Below, piece by piece: positions 55,204 through 63,797 of a stretch of DNA of 64,000 bases (positions are counted from its first letter, which is position 1; the number at the start of each line of letters is the position of its first letter). The stretch comes from Agreia sp. VKM Ac-1783. Lineage in GTDB: Bacteria > Actinomycetota > Actinomycetes > Actinomycetales > Microbacteriaceae. The notes beneath the pieces are model-generated. The model searched no databases. It worked only from the letters and a program-made list of their open reading frames with translations, and had not been told where the DNA came from. The stretch lies in contig NZ_FXWI01000002.1 of NCBI RefSeq assembly GCF_900177765.1, positions 558,001 to 622,000 on the forward strand. The letters are read 5' to 3'. The position numbers were made by a program, and so were the translations under genes.

Positions 55204-56007
55204 GTGACGACGACGCTCAGCGAGGTGCGACCGAACCAGCGCACCCCGTTCGCTCGGTATCGCAACGCGCTCTGGCTCTTGACCAGACGAGACCTGCGAG
55301 TGCGCTACTCGACATCGGCTCTGGGCTACGTCTGGTCGATCCTCGACCCGCTCGTCATGGCGCTCATCTACTGGTTCGTGTTCACTCAGGTCTTCCAGAA
55401 GTCGGTCGGCGAAGATCCGTATATCGTCTTCCTCCTCGCGGCTCTCCTGCCCTGGATGTGGTTCAACGGCACGACCGCCGACTCCACGCGTGCGTTTCTT
55501 CGCGAGGCGAAGCTCATCCGCTCGACCAAGATTCCCCGAACCATCTGGGTGAACAGGCTCGTGCTCTCGAAGGGCATCGAGTTTCTCGCCAGCCTGCCGG
55601 TGCTGGCCGTGTTCGCCATCTTCGCGGGGGCGACCCTGCACATCGAGGTACTTCTCTTTCCGGTCGCCATTCTCATTCAGGCCGTGCTCACCATCGGCGT
55701 CGGTCTCATCGTCGCTCCCCTCGTGGTGTTCTTCCGCGACCTCGAGCGAGCGGTCAAGCTCGCTCTTCGAGCTCTGTTCTACGCCTCGCCCATCATCTAC
55801 AGCACGAGTGATCTGCCCGCCGGCCTGCATGTCTTGGCCGCCTTCAACCCGCTCAGCGGAATCTTCTCGCTCTACCGTTCGGCATTCTTTCCCGAGCACC
55901 TCGACTGGTACCTCGTCGCGGTGAGCGCCGCAATGAGCGTTCTCATCCTGCTCGTGGGCATCCTCGTCTTCCGTCGCACCGAACGCGCCGTACTGAAAGA
56001 GATCTGA
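55204..56007 (+). CDS. ABC-2 polysaccharide exporter permease (TagG/Wzm type)
   Basis: A 267-residue permease with six helices. Typical features are the amphipathic start (RYRNALWLLTRRDLRVRY, then STSALGYVWSILDPL), LRALFYASPIIYS and FNPLSGIFSLYR. It exports lipid-linked glycopolymers such as teichoic acid or O-antigen with the following ATPase. The GTG start at 55204 is preferred over the upstream GTG 55153. One-base overlap (TGATG) couples it to the ATPase gene. Confidence 0.93.
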   Translation: MTTTLSEVRPNQRTPFARYRNALWLLTRRDLRVRYSTSALGYVWSILDPLVMALIYWFVFTQVFQKSVGEDPYIVFLLAALLPWMWFNGTTADSTRAFLREAKLIRSTKIPRTIWVNRLVLSKGIEFLASLPVLAVFAIFAGATLHIEVLLFPVAILIQAVLTIGVGLIVAPLVVFFRDLERAVKLALRALFYASPIIYSTSDLPAGLHVLAAFNPLSGIFSLYRSAFFPEHLDWYLVAVSAAMSVLILLVGILVFRRTERAVLKEI

Positions 56008-56771
56008 TGCCCGACTCCCCCGTCATCACCGTCGCCGATGCCGGCATCCGGTTCAAACGAAACCGGCGATCGCGCCGGAACTTCAAAGATCTCTTCGCGG
56101 GCCGGCTGCGTCGATCACGACCCGACGAGTTCTGGGCGTTGCGTCACGTGAGCTTCACTGTTCGACAGGGCGAAGCCATCGGAGTCATCGGCCGTAACGG
56201 TCAGGGCAAATCCACCTTGCTCAAACTCGTCGCCGAGGTCGTTCTTCCCGACGAGGGAACGGTGAGCGTGGGCGAAGGCGTCGCTCCGCTCATCGAGATC
56301 ACCGGCGGATTCGTCGACGATCTCTCGGTTCGTGACAACGTCTATCTGACCGCGGGGCTTCATGGCATGACCAAGGCGCAGATCGACGAGCGGTTCGCTC
56401 GCATCATCGACTTCGCCGAGATCGGCGACTTCCTCGACACTCCCTACAAGCATCTCTCCAGCGGAATGAAGGTGCGCATCGCCTTCTCGGTCATCTCGCA
56501 ACTCGAGGAACCGATCATCCTGGTCGACGAGGTGCTCGCCGTGGGCGACAAGGCCTTCCGCGAGAAGTGCTACCGACGCATCGAAGAACTCCTCGCCGGT
56601 GGTCGAACCCTGTTCTTCGTGTCTCACAACGAGAAGGATCTCAGGCGTTTCTGCACCCGAGGGCTCTACCTCGATAAGGGTTCCTTGGTTCTGGATGCCC
56701 CGGTGGCCGACGTTCTCGCCCGTTACGCGGCCGACTACCCGGTCGCAGCGGCGCCCAAGTCGCGCTCTTAG
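56007..56771 (+). CDS. ABC polysaccharide exporter ATPase (TagH/Wzt type)
   Basis: A 254-residue ATPase. Walker A is GRNGQGKST, the signature LSSGMKVRIAFS is the variant typical of this subfamily, and Walker B is IILVDEVLAVGD. It lacks the C-terminal carbohydrate-binding domain seen in some Wzt, so export is probably by the undecorated TagGH-like mode. Its stop TAG (56769-56771) overlaps the stop of the convergent glycine-rich gene. Confidence 0.93.
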   Translation: MPDSPVITVADAGIRFKRNRRSRRNFKDLFAGRLRRSRPDEFWALRHVSFTVRQGEAIGVIGRNGQGKSTLLKLVAEVVLPDEGTVSVGEGVAPLIEITGGFVDDLSVRDNVYLTAGLHGMTKAQIDERFARIIDFAEIGDFLDTPYKHLSSGMKVRIAFSVISQLEEPIILVDEVLAVGDKAFREKCYRRIEELLAGGRTLFFVSHNEKDLRRFCTRGLYLDKGSLVLDAPVADVLARYAADYPVAAAPKSRS

Positions 56772-57388
56772 ACGTCGAACCCGCCGCCGAAGTCCCCTCC
56801 ACCGAAGTCTCCGCCTCCGAAATCGCCGAAGCCGCCGCCACCGTCGGCGTCGGCGACACCTCCATCGTCTGCTCCGAACGTATCGCCCCCGAAATCAGGC
56901 ATGAACGCCTGCGCGAGTGCGCTGCCGACGACGATGCCCGCAACGCTGCCGAGCAGCGAGCCTGCGAACATCGTGCCCATGCCGGCCCCGAAGCCAGACC
57001 CGCCCGTCTGGCCCTGTGCGCCAAGAGATCGCTCCAGGGCTCCCGGACTGCGCAGCTCAGAGCGGGTGGCCGCCTGTGCCAGCGCAGGGGCTCCTGCGTC
57101 ACGAGGTGCCTCACCCTGCGGAGCCTCCGCACTGAGCTGAGCGAACACCTGCGCGCGCTGATCCGCCGTCAGACGGGCGAACGCTTCTTCGTGCACCTGC
57201 TCGATCGTCTCAGGCGGCGCCGTTCTCAGCAGATACCGATATCGCTCGAGCGCTATCTCGTCGTCGGTCCGGCCGTGCGCGGAATCCCTCGCTTCATAGG
57301 GAGGGGTGCCGTAGTCGGGCGCTGAATGAGTCGCACCCTGGGGTGGCTGCTCCGGTTCGCGACCGAGCAGCCTGTCGAGGAAGCCCAT
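56768..57388 (-). CDS. Glycine-rich protein of unknown function
   Basis: A 206-residue protein. It has an N-terminal MGFLDRLLGREP, a helical middle with ERYRYLLRTAPPETIEQVHE and EAFARLTADQRAQVF, then a Gly/Ala-rich hydrophobic segment (GTMFAGSLLGSVAGIVVGSAL) that may insert in the membrane, and a C-terminal acidic tail built from GGGDF repeats. I do not recognise a characterised family. It is convergent with the exporter ATPase and divergent from the CynX-type gene. Confidence 0.7.
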   Translation of the reverse strand: MGFLDRLLGREPEQPPQGATHSAPDYGTPPYEARDSAHGRTDDEIALERYRYLLRTAPPETIEQVHEEAFARLTADQRAQVFAQLSAEAPQGEAPRDAGAPALAQAATRSELRSPGALERSLGAQGQTGGSGFGAGMGTMFAGSLLGSVAGIVVGSALAQAFMPDFGGDTFGADDGGVADADGGGGFGDFGGGDFGGGDFGGGFDV

Positions 57389-57466
57389 GGGATGTCCTTT
57401 CTGACGCGTCGGACTTCAATCATCTCCAGCCGGGCTGTGGCGCACCTGTGCCACTCGAGGGTTCGA

Positions 57467-57472
57467 GATAAT
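57467..57472 (+). promoter_or_regulatory. -10 element of the CynX-type gene (probably leaderless)
   Basis: GATAAT lies five bases before GTG 57478 and eight before ATG 57481. No -35 was identified. Confidence 0.45.
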
Positions 57473-57480
57473 GGGGAGTG

Positions 57481-58695
57481 ATGAGAACGCGCGACACAGG
57501 ATCCCTTGCCCGCGCGATGCCATGGTTCCTGCTTGTGGCGGTCATTCTCTTCGCGCTCAATCTGCGGGGACCGATCGTCGCAATCGCCCCGGTGATCGGG
57601 CAGATCCGCGAGGAACTCGGCCTGTCGGCCGCGACCGCGGGCCTGCTCACGAGCCTCCCTGTTCTCTGCTTCGCCCTGGCCACTCCCCTGGCCGCGGCTC
57701 TGATCGGGCGCGCGGGCCCCGAACGCGCGGTCCTCATCTCGTTGACGGGCATTCTGATCGGCACTCTGATCCGCGCACAGGGGGGATTCGTGGTCGCGGT
57801 CATCGGGACCCTGGTCATCGGCATCGCGATCACGATCGGAAACGTCGTCGTTCCTGTCGTCGTGCGTCGCGACTTCCCCGCGTCGCGTGTGGGCATCGTG
57901 ACCGGTGTCTACACCGCGACTCTCAACGTGGGCGCCATGCTGACCTCCCTGGGCACTGCTCCCCTGGCCGACTGGCTGGGCTGGCGGGCAGCGATCACCG
58001 CGTGGGCCGTTCTCCTCGTCGCTGCCATTCTCGTCTGGGGTCAGGCCGCTGGATGGCGCAGCTCGATTTTTGGCGACCGGGCAACGGCCGCCGACACCTC
58101 CGAGGTCGCACCGGCCCACTCGGCTTCCTACAGGAGCCTCACCGCGTGGCTGCTGATGCTCGCGTTCGGCGGACAGGCCTTCTCCTACTACGGCATCACG
58201 ACCTGGCTGCCGACGATTCTGCACGAGGTGCAGGGTCTCGACAACAAGTCGGCGGGGGCCAGCTCATCTGTGTTCCAGGTACTTGCCGTCGTCGGCGCCC
58301 TGGGCGTGCCGGTGCTCGCGAATCGATGGCGTCCCGGCTCTGTAGTGGGTCTCGTCGGCACGCTCTGGCTGGCCATGCCGCTGGGGCTTCTGCTCGCCCC
58401 CCAGCTCTGGCCGCTGTGGTCGGTCGTGGGTGGAGCCGCGCAGGGCGGCGGCATCACGATCGTCTTCATCATCATCGTGCGCATGTCGACGAGCAACGAT
58501 CAGGCCAGAGGTATGTCGGCCTTCGTGCAGGGCGGCGGCTACCTTCTCGCCGCCACAGGTCCGTCGATCGTCGGCGCCGTGCACGAGGCCTCCGGCGGAT
58601 GGTCTGCGCCTCTCGTTGTCGTGGCCGCGTCGGTTCTTGTCCTCTTGGCTTTCGGAGTGACTGCCGCCGCGAGGGTCGAATCTCGCCATCCTTGA
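57481..58695 (+). CDS. MFS transporter, CynX/NimT-like
   Basis: A 404-residue permease with twelve helices. The first helix region NLRGPIVAIAPVIGQIREEL and the later FGGQAFSYYGITTWLPTIL match the CynX/NimT (cyanate/nitroimidazole) branch of MFS. Other motifs are GNVVVPVVVRRDFP in the fourth helix. GTG 57478 immediately precedes ATG 57481, and the leaderless -10 fits either. The substrate is not known. Confidence 0.9.
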   Translation: MRTRDTGSLARAMPWFLLVAVILFALNLRGPIVAIAPVIGQIREELGLSAATAGLLTSLPVLCFALATPLAAALIGRAGPERAVLISLTGILIGTLIRAQGGFVVAVIGTLVIGIAITIGNVVVPVVVRRDFPASRVGIVTGVYTATLNVGAMLTSLGTAPLADWLGWRAAITAWAVLLVAAILVWGQAAGWRSSIFGDRATAADTSEVAPAHSASYRSLTAWLLMLAFGGQAFSYYGITTWLPTILHEVQGLDNKSAGASSSVFQVLAVVGALGVPVLANRWRPGSVVGLVGTLWLAMPLGLLLAPQLWPLWSVVGGAAQGGGITIVFIIIVRMSTSNDQARGMSAFVQGGGYLLAATGPSIVGAVHEASGGWSAPLVVVAASVLVLLAFGVTAAARVESRHP

Positions 58696-58721
58696 ATGTG
58701 GCGCGCGACTACGTACACGAA

Positions 58722-58753
58722 AGCGGGTGACAGGAAGATTCCTGTCACCCGCT
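58722..58753. terminator. Bidirectional hairpin between convergent genes
   Basis: AGCGGGTGACAGGA (58722-58735) and TCCTGTCACCCGCT (58740-58753) form a perfect 14-bp stem with a 4-base loop. It lies between the CynX-type gene and the end of phoA. No long T-tract, as is usual in high-GC genomes. Confidence 0.8.
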
Positions 58754-58769
58754 CACGTTTCGACGCGTG

Positions 58770-60668
58770 TCAGTTGCTCGTGCTCGATCGGCGACGCGCG
58801 ATGAGGAAGGCTCCGAGCGCCAGAAGCAGCAGAGCGGCTCCGACGATCGGATAGATCTGGGCGCCCGTCAGTGCGAGGCCGGCGGCCGACGATCCGGATC
58901 CGCCCGTCGCCGCACCCGGAACGCTAGAGCCCGGAGCGGCGGGAGGTAGCTGCCCGTCAGCGGTCACCTGGAACCTCGCTGTCAGTGTCTTCGAGCTCTG
59001 CGTTCCCGTCAGATCCACCGAGTACTCGCCGATCTCAGCCGGAGCTGAGGCAGGCAAGACGAGCCCGCCGTCGATGAGATCGCTCTTCGGCACGACGACG
59101 GAATCGCTCTGATCCGCCGTGGAGGAGATCGTTCCGGTCAGCTGGCGATCACCGGCGAGGCCTGAGACGACCGCGTCGAACGATTCACCCGGCGCAAAGG
59201 TGGTCTTCGGTAGGACGAGCGATGCGTCCGAACTCAGCGATGCCGTGTCGCGGTTGAGCTGGAGGGCGTTCGCGATCGTGAAGAAGTTGTCCGTCTGATC
59301 AATGAGACCCACCACGTTCGCAGCCCCCGGACCGTAGCCCGCGACGCGGAGCTGGCTGCCCGTGTGCTGCTGCGACCCTCCGGCTGCGGCGGTGCCGTAC
59401 GACACCTTCATCACCGTGCCGTCGGCCGTGGTGAGCGCGGTGCTCAGACTCGTGGGCGGCGTGCTGTCGACGATCTGGCTCGTGTGCGCGTGGTCCGCGG
59501 TGACGATGACCAGGGTGTTTCCGTCTGCCTCGGCGAATGCCAACGCTTTCTGCACGGCCTCGTCGAGGTCGATCGTCTCGCCGATCTGGCCGCAGGCGTC
59601 AGCGCTGTGGTCGCGCTTGTCGATCGAGGCGCCCTCGACCTGCAGGAAGAATCCCTTGCTGTCGGCGGTGTTGAGGAGTCCGATCGACTTCTCCGTCAGG
59701 CTGGCCAATGAGAGGTCGGTCGAGAGACGGTCGGGATTAGGAGCGCATGTCACGGGGGCATCCGCGCCGCCGACTGTCGCCGTGGTCGGCGCGAATCGTG
59801 TGGGGAAGTTGCCGGGAGTGAACAGACCGAGCACCGGTTTCTGCTGATTCGCCTCGGTGAGGGCGGCGAGCTCGGTCGCATCGTCGACCAGCTGGTAGCC
59901 GCGATCGCTCGCCTGGTTGAACAGAGTCTGGCCATTCCACTCGCCGGCCTTGGCAGTCTGGCCGAACGACGCAGCGCCTCCGCCGAAGGTGACGTCCGCA
60001 CGAGAGTCGATCAACTGCTCGCTGATCGATCCGAGTCCTCCTGCCACGAGCGCGTCATCGCCGCACGTCGCGGAATCCGGTCCGTAGCAGCTACGCGCAT
60101 CGACGTGGGCGATCTGCACGGCCGGCGTTGCATCCTGGATCTCCGCCGTGCTCACGTTGCCCGTACGGAGCCCGTTGGCCTTGGCGATCTCGATCAGCGT
60201 TTGCTGAGGCGCCCCATCGATGTCGACCGAGATGGCGTTGTCGTAGGTCTTGGTTCCTGTGGCCCAGGCGGAGCCGGTCGCCGCTGAGTCGGGCACATAG
60301 TCCGGCTTGCCCTTGTTCGCTCCGTCTTTGTAGAGCGAATACGTCGTGTACTGGCCCGTGAGCGGCAGTGCGTCGATGCCCGGCAGTTGACCCGCGGCGC
60401 CATAGGCGTAGTTGCGGGCGATAGTGATCTCGCTGTCGCCCATGCCGTCGCCGATGAGCAGGATCACGTTCTTGGCCGGTCCATCGGCGATAGAAGCCCG
60501 AAGCGCGGCCGTGCTGTCGCCCTCGCTGCGCGCCGCCCCGCCATTGTCGGGAAGCTCAGCGGCGAAGGCCGCGCCCGGGGCGAGAACGCTCGCCGCGACC
60601 ACGATGGCAGCGGTGCCGGCCAGAGTGCGCCGCCGAGTCACTGATCCTCGGAAGAAGTGTGAGTGCAT
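58770..60668 (-). CDS. phoA: Alkaline phosphatase with C-terminal sortase anchor
   Basis: A 632-residue secreted phosphomonoesterase. A signal peptide (residues 1-37, ending about AAFAAELP) precedes the PhoA domain: [12 protein letters not shown], catalytic Ser region [20 protein letters not shown], and ADHAHTSQ. After about residue 480 comes an Ig-like domain, a Pro/Gly/Ala linker, then LALTG, a hydrophobic helix and RRRSS. This is a sorting signal of the class E sortase kind found in high-GC Gram-positives, so the enzyme is likely wall-anchored. The start ATG 60668 heads the signal peptide. Confidence 0.93.
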   Translation of the reverse strand: MHSHFFRGSVTRRRTLAGTAAIVVAASVLAPGAAFAAELPDNGGAARSEGDSTAALRASIADGPAKNVILLIGDGMGDSEITIARNYAYGAAGQLPGIDALPLTGQYTTYSLYKDGANKGKPDYVPDSAATGSAWATGTKTYDNAISVDIDGAPQQTLIEIAKANGLRTGNVSTAEIQDATPAVQIAHVDARSCYGPDSATCGDDALVAGGLGSISEQLIDSRADVTFGGGAASFGQTAKAGEWNGQTLFNQASDRGYQLVDDATELAALTEANQQKPVLGLFTPGNFPTRFAPTTATVGGADAPVTCAPNPDRLSTDLSLASLTEKSIGLLNTADSKGFFLQVEGASIDKRDHSADACGQIGETIDLDEAVQKALAFAEADGNTLVIVTADHAHTSQIVDSTPPTSLSTALTTADGTVMKVSYGTAAAGGSQQHTGSQLRVAGYGPGAANVVGLIDQTDNFFTIANALQLNRDTASLSSDASLVLPKTTFAPGESFDAVVSGLAGDRQLTGTISSTADQSDSVVVPKSDLIDGGLVLPASAPAEIGEYSVDLTGTQSSKTLTARFQVTADGQLPPAAPGSSVPGAATGGSGSSAAGLALTGAQIYPIVGAALLLLALGAFLIARRRSSTSN

Positions 60669-60723
60669 TCGTTTGATCCCCCTGATCGAACGTGGCGAGA
60701 TGCCACGCATTCAGGGGACTCCC

Positions 60724-60745
60724 ATGAAGCAAACGCCGGGTGACC
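60724..60745 (-). promoter_or_regulatory. Candidate PHO box upstream of phoA
   Basis: On the minus strand GGTCACCCGGC (60745-60735) fits the 11-base PhoP repeat unit seen in Streptomyces; the adjacent GTTTGCTTCAT (60734-60724) is a weak second unit. The site lies 56 bases before the start codon. This would link the gene to phosphate starvation. Confidence 0.35.
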
Positions 60746-60804
60746 GGATCGGGACTATGCGGTGCTCATTCGGGAAACGGGAGCTCGAATCGGCGCGGCG
60801 TGCA

Positions 60805-62382
60805 TCAACTCGCCGTGGTCGGCAGGAGGATCGCGTCGTCGAGGAGTGAACGGACGAGAGGCAGCAGCTCCGCTTCGAGGGCCCGCTCATCGACCGAGAG
60901 CAACTGGGCGAGCGCGCCGCAGATGGCGCCGACGCTGAGCTCTCCGTCGCACGCTCCGACCAGCGCGGCGAGACCCGTGTCGACGGGGGTCTGGCGCCCG
61001 AATCCCCCGCCCTGCCTCAAGATCATGGCTGTCGGGTCGTCGTCGCCGGGCCAGTAGTGCCGCTCGACGGTCACATCGGATGCGACGACCAAGGTCGATG
61101 AGGCGAGTTCGGCATCGCTGCGGCTCGCCTGCCAGTCGTGCCCGTCGAGGCACTCTGCCAGGTGTGCCCCGAGGCCAGAGCCCGAGCCGCCCAGCGGGCC
61201 ATGTAGTTGCTCGAGGCGGCGAAGCGGAGCCGCCGACGCGACGGACGACGCTGCATCCGGTCGCCGAAGCAGGACATAGCCGAACCCGACACGCTCGACC
61301 CCCCGGTGCTCGAAGTCGTTGAGCCACGCTCCGTAGAGACGATCGAACTCGGGAGACGCGGGGGTCGTGCCCCCGTCTCTGATCCATGTCTCCGCGTACT
61401 CGAAGATGTGCTGCACGTCGCGTTCGATGACCCACGCGTCGACAACAAGGGCGGGTGAGTCATCGAGCCATCCGTTCACTCGATCGAGGCCGTCCTTCTC
61501 GTGTGTGTACTCCCAGTTGCCGAGGGACTGCGCGATGCCGCCGGGCGCCAGATAGTCGCTCGCGTGGCGCATGACGTGCTGCACAAGCGCGTCGCCGACC
61601 ATTCCGCCGTCGCGGTATTCATAGCTCGGCACGCCCTCGGCCCGGGGGGTGATGACGAACGGCGGGTTCGAGACGATCTGATCGAAGGTCTCGTCGGCGA
61701 CAGGCTCGAAGAGGCTGCCCAGCCGGAACTCGATGTTCTCGAACCCGTTCAGTTCGGCGTTCAGAGCGGCGATGTCGAGGGCACGAGCCGAGATGTCAGT
61801 CGCTACGACCCGGCGCGCGTGCCGGGCCGCATGCATGGCCTGGATGCCGCATCCGGTGCCGAGGTCGAGGGCTGCCTCGACGGGGCGCTGGATCATGAGT
61901 CCGCTCAGCGTGAGCGACGCACCTCCGACACCGAGCACGTGGTCTTCGCCCACGGCGTGTCCAAGTGACAACTCGCCGAGGTCCGACACGATCCACCAGC
62001 TGCCGACTCCGAGCTGGTCGATGAAGCTGTAGGGCCGCAGATCGGCCGTCGGCCGCACACTCTCGTCTCGCTCGCTCACCGACGAGATCAGCCTCAATTC
62101 CGATGCGCCCTGGAGACCAAGAGTCGGCAGGGCCTCGGCGAGCAGTGCGGGCGGCACTGGCAGGCCGAGCACGAACAGTTCCGCGAGCGTGGCTGTCGGC
62201 GTCGACCGCCCGAGCGTGCGCCTCAGCTGGGTCAATGCCCTGAGTGCCGGAACGCGCTGATTGCGATGCAACGCGGCGTCGGCATCCTGGCCCCAGAGCC
62301 CGGAAAGAGCGGAGACGGTGAATCCCGCCGCGGTGAGGTCTGAGCGGAGGGCGGCGATGAGGTCGCGCTGAGGATGGGTCAC
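60805..62382 (-). CDS. Class I SAM-dependent methyltransferase
   Basis: A 525-residue protein with a Rossmann methyltransferase core (about residues 155-330). Motif I is LDLGTGCGIQAMHAARHA, motif II is VVATDISARALDIA, and the catalytic NPPF occurs in FDQIVSNPPFVI. NPPF/Y enzymes methylate exocyclic amino groups or glutamine side chains of RNA, DNA or protein. Large N- and C-terminal extensions resemble an actinobacterial family with no assigned substrate. GTG 62382 is adopted; GGGGG sits directly upstream. It is divergent from the phosphoesterase gene. Confidence 0.83.
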   Translation of the reverse strand: MTHPQRDLIAALRSDLTAAGFTVSALSGLWGQDADAALHRNQRVPALRALTQLRRTLGRSTPTATLAELFVLGLPVPPALLAEALPTLGLQGASELRLISSVSERDESVRPTADLRPYSFIDQLGVGSWWIVSDLGELSLGHAVGEDHVLGVGGASLTLSGLMIQRPVEAALDLGTGCGIQAMHAARHARRVVATDISARALDIAALNAELNGFENIEFRLGSLFEPVADETFDQIVSNPPFVITPRAEGVPSYEYRDGGMVGDALVQHVMRHASDYLAPGGIAQSLGNWEYTHEKDGLDRVNGWLDDSPALVVDAWVIERDVQHIFEYAETWIRDGGTTPASPEFDRLYGAWLNDFEHRGVERVGFGYVLLRRPDAASSVASAAPLRRLEQLHGPLGGSGSGLGAHLAECLDGHDWQASRSDAELASSTLVVASDVTVERHYWPGDDDPTAMILRQGGGFGRQTPVDTGLAALVGACDGELSVGAICGALAQLLSVDERALEAELLPLVRSLLDDAILLPTTAS

Positions 62383-62421
62383 CCCCTTATTCAATCCCAC
62401 CCGCGCTGTCAGACTGAACGA

Positions 62422-62934
62422 GTGAGCACCCGAATCGTCATGACCGCCGACACCCATCTACCGAAACGGGCGAAGGCTCTGCCGCCCGAGCTGTGGACGG
62501 CGATCGACACGGCAGATGTCGTTCTGCACGCGGGCGACTGGGTCGATGAGGCCACGCTCGACGAGCTCGAGGCTCGATCCGCTCGCCTGGTGGGGGTGTA
62601 CGGCAACAACGACGGGCCGGAACTTCGATCTCGGCTGCCCGAGGTTGCGCGACGAGAGATCGAAGGAGTGCGATTCGCGATGATTCACGAGACCGGAGCG
62701 GCGACCGGGCGAAACGAGCGCATGGCGCAGACGTTCGACGACGCAGACGTCCTCGTCTTCGGTCACAGCCACATTCCGTGGGACTCGACGGCAGCCAGCG
62801 GCCTGCGTCTGTTGAACCCGGGTTCGCCCACCGACCGCCGCCGCCAGCCAAACTGCACCTTTCTCACCGCGGTCGCCGATGCCGGCGAGCTGCGTGAGGT
62901 CCACTTGCATTCCATCGAACGGTGGAACCCGTGA
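62422..62934 (+). CDS. YfcE/MJ0936-family metallophosphoesterase
   Basis: A 170-residue calcineurin-like phosphoesterase. The metal-binding motifs are visible: TADTHLP (D-x-H), GDWVDE, GNND, H in IHETG, and GHSHIP. The family hydrolyses phosphodiester substrates; the native one is not known. GTG 62422 is taken because the family starts with the beta-strand before TADTH. Its stop overlaps the pabC-like start (GTGA). Confidence 0.9.
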   Translation: MSTRIVMTADTHLPKRAKALPPELWTAIDTADVVLHAGDWVDEATLDELEARSARLVGVYGNNDGPELRSRLPEVARREIEGVRFAMIHETGAATGRNERMAQTFDDADVLVFGHSHIPWDSTAASGLRLLNPGSPTDRRRQPNCTFLTAVADAGELREVHLHSIERWNP

Positions 62935-63797
62935 CCGGTTCACCCGTCCTGTTCATCGTCGACGCATCAGGCCCGCGACGCGTCGATCCCCGCGGGCCGC
63001 ACCTGGCCGTGACCGACTGGGGAGTCACACGCGGCGACGGCATCTTCGAGAGCATCAGCGTGATCGCCGGCCGGATGCCCGCACTCGAGGCCCGCTTCGC
63101 CCGGCTCGAGGCCTCGGCGAGAGCGCTTGATCTTGCGCCGCCAGACCGCCTGATCTGGACGGATGCCCTGAGGATGGCGATCGACGCGCACGAGCCGGTC
63201 GACCGCCTCGCCGTCACTATCGTGATGACGCGGGGAGTCGAGGGCGGAGACGGCTCCCCCACAGCCTGGCTCCTCGCCCGTGCCGCTCGCGACTTCACTC
63301 GCATCAGACGCAGCGGCGTCTCGGTCGTCACACTCGATCGCGGGTACGCGAGCGACGCCGCGGAAGGCGCGCCATGGCTTCTCCTGGGAGCCAAGCACCT
63401 GTCGTACGCGACCAACGCGGCCGCGCTGCGCGAGGCATCCAGACGAGGCGCCGACGACGTGATCTTCACGTCGACCGATGGATTCGCGCTCGAAGGTCCG
63501 ACGTCGAGCCTGATCGTGCGGCGAAGCGAGCTCATCGAGAGCCCCGCGATCGACGCGGGAATCCTCGCCGGAACGACCCAGGCCACTGCGTTCGCCTTCT
63601 TCGAATCCAGAGGCTTCCGAACGAGATTCGCTGCCATCGAGGCAGCCGACCTCGTCGAGTGCGATGCGATCTGGCTCGTGTCGAGCGTGCGCCAGGCTGT
63701 TGCGGTGCACACGCTCGACGGCCGCGGCATGCCTGTAGACGACGCCTTGACCGCCGACCTCAATCGGTGGCTGGGCGACGAGGCTCGGCTCGAGTGA
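62931..63797 (+). CDS. pabC: Aminotransferase class IV, PabC-like (aminodeoxychorismate lyase)
   Basis: A 288-residue PLP-dependent enzyme of fold type IV. GDGIFESISVI, the catalytic Lys in LLGAKHLSYATN, and DDVIFTSTDGFALEGPTSSLIV follow the family order. Aminodeoxychorismate lyase (p-aminobenzoate for folate) is the likely role; a branched-chain or D-amino acid transaminase activity is the alternative. GTG 62931 with GGTGG five bases upstream is preferred over GTG 62922. Its stop ends exactly where the next, convergent, gene begins (63798). Confidence 0.8.
   Translation: MTGSPVLFIVDASGPRRVDPRGPHLAVTDWGVTRGDGIFESISVIAGRMPALEARFARLEASARALDLAPPDRLIWTDALRMAIDAHEPVDRLAVTIVMTRGVEGGDGSPTAWLLARAARDFTRIRRSGVSVVTLDRGYASDAAEGAPWLLLGAKHLSYATNAAALREASRRGADDVIFTSTDGFALEGPTSSLIVRRSELIESPAIDAGILAGTTQATAFAFFESRGFRTRFAAIEAADLVECDAIWLVSSVRQAVAVHTLDGRGMPVDDALTADLNRWLGDEARLE

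Noticed and set aside
54355-55899. 514-residue minus-strand open frame
   Set aside because: It is antisense to the LicC-like gene and the TagG-type permease, both of which have clear motifs and ribosome-binding sites.
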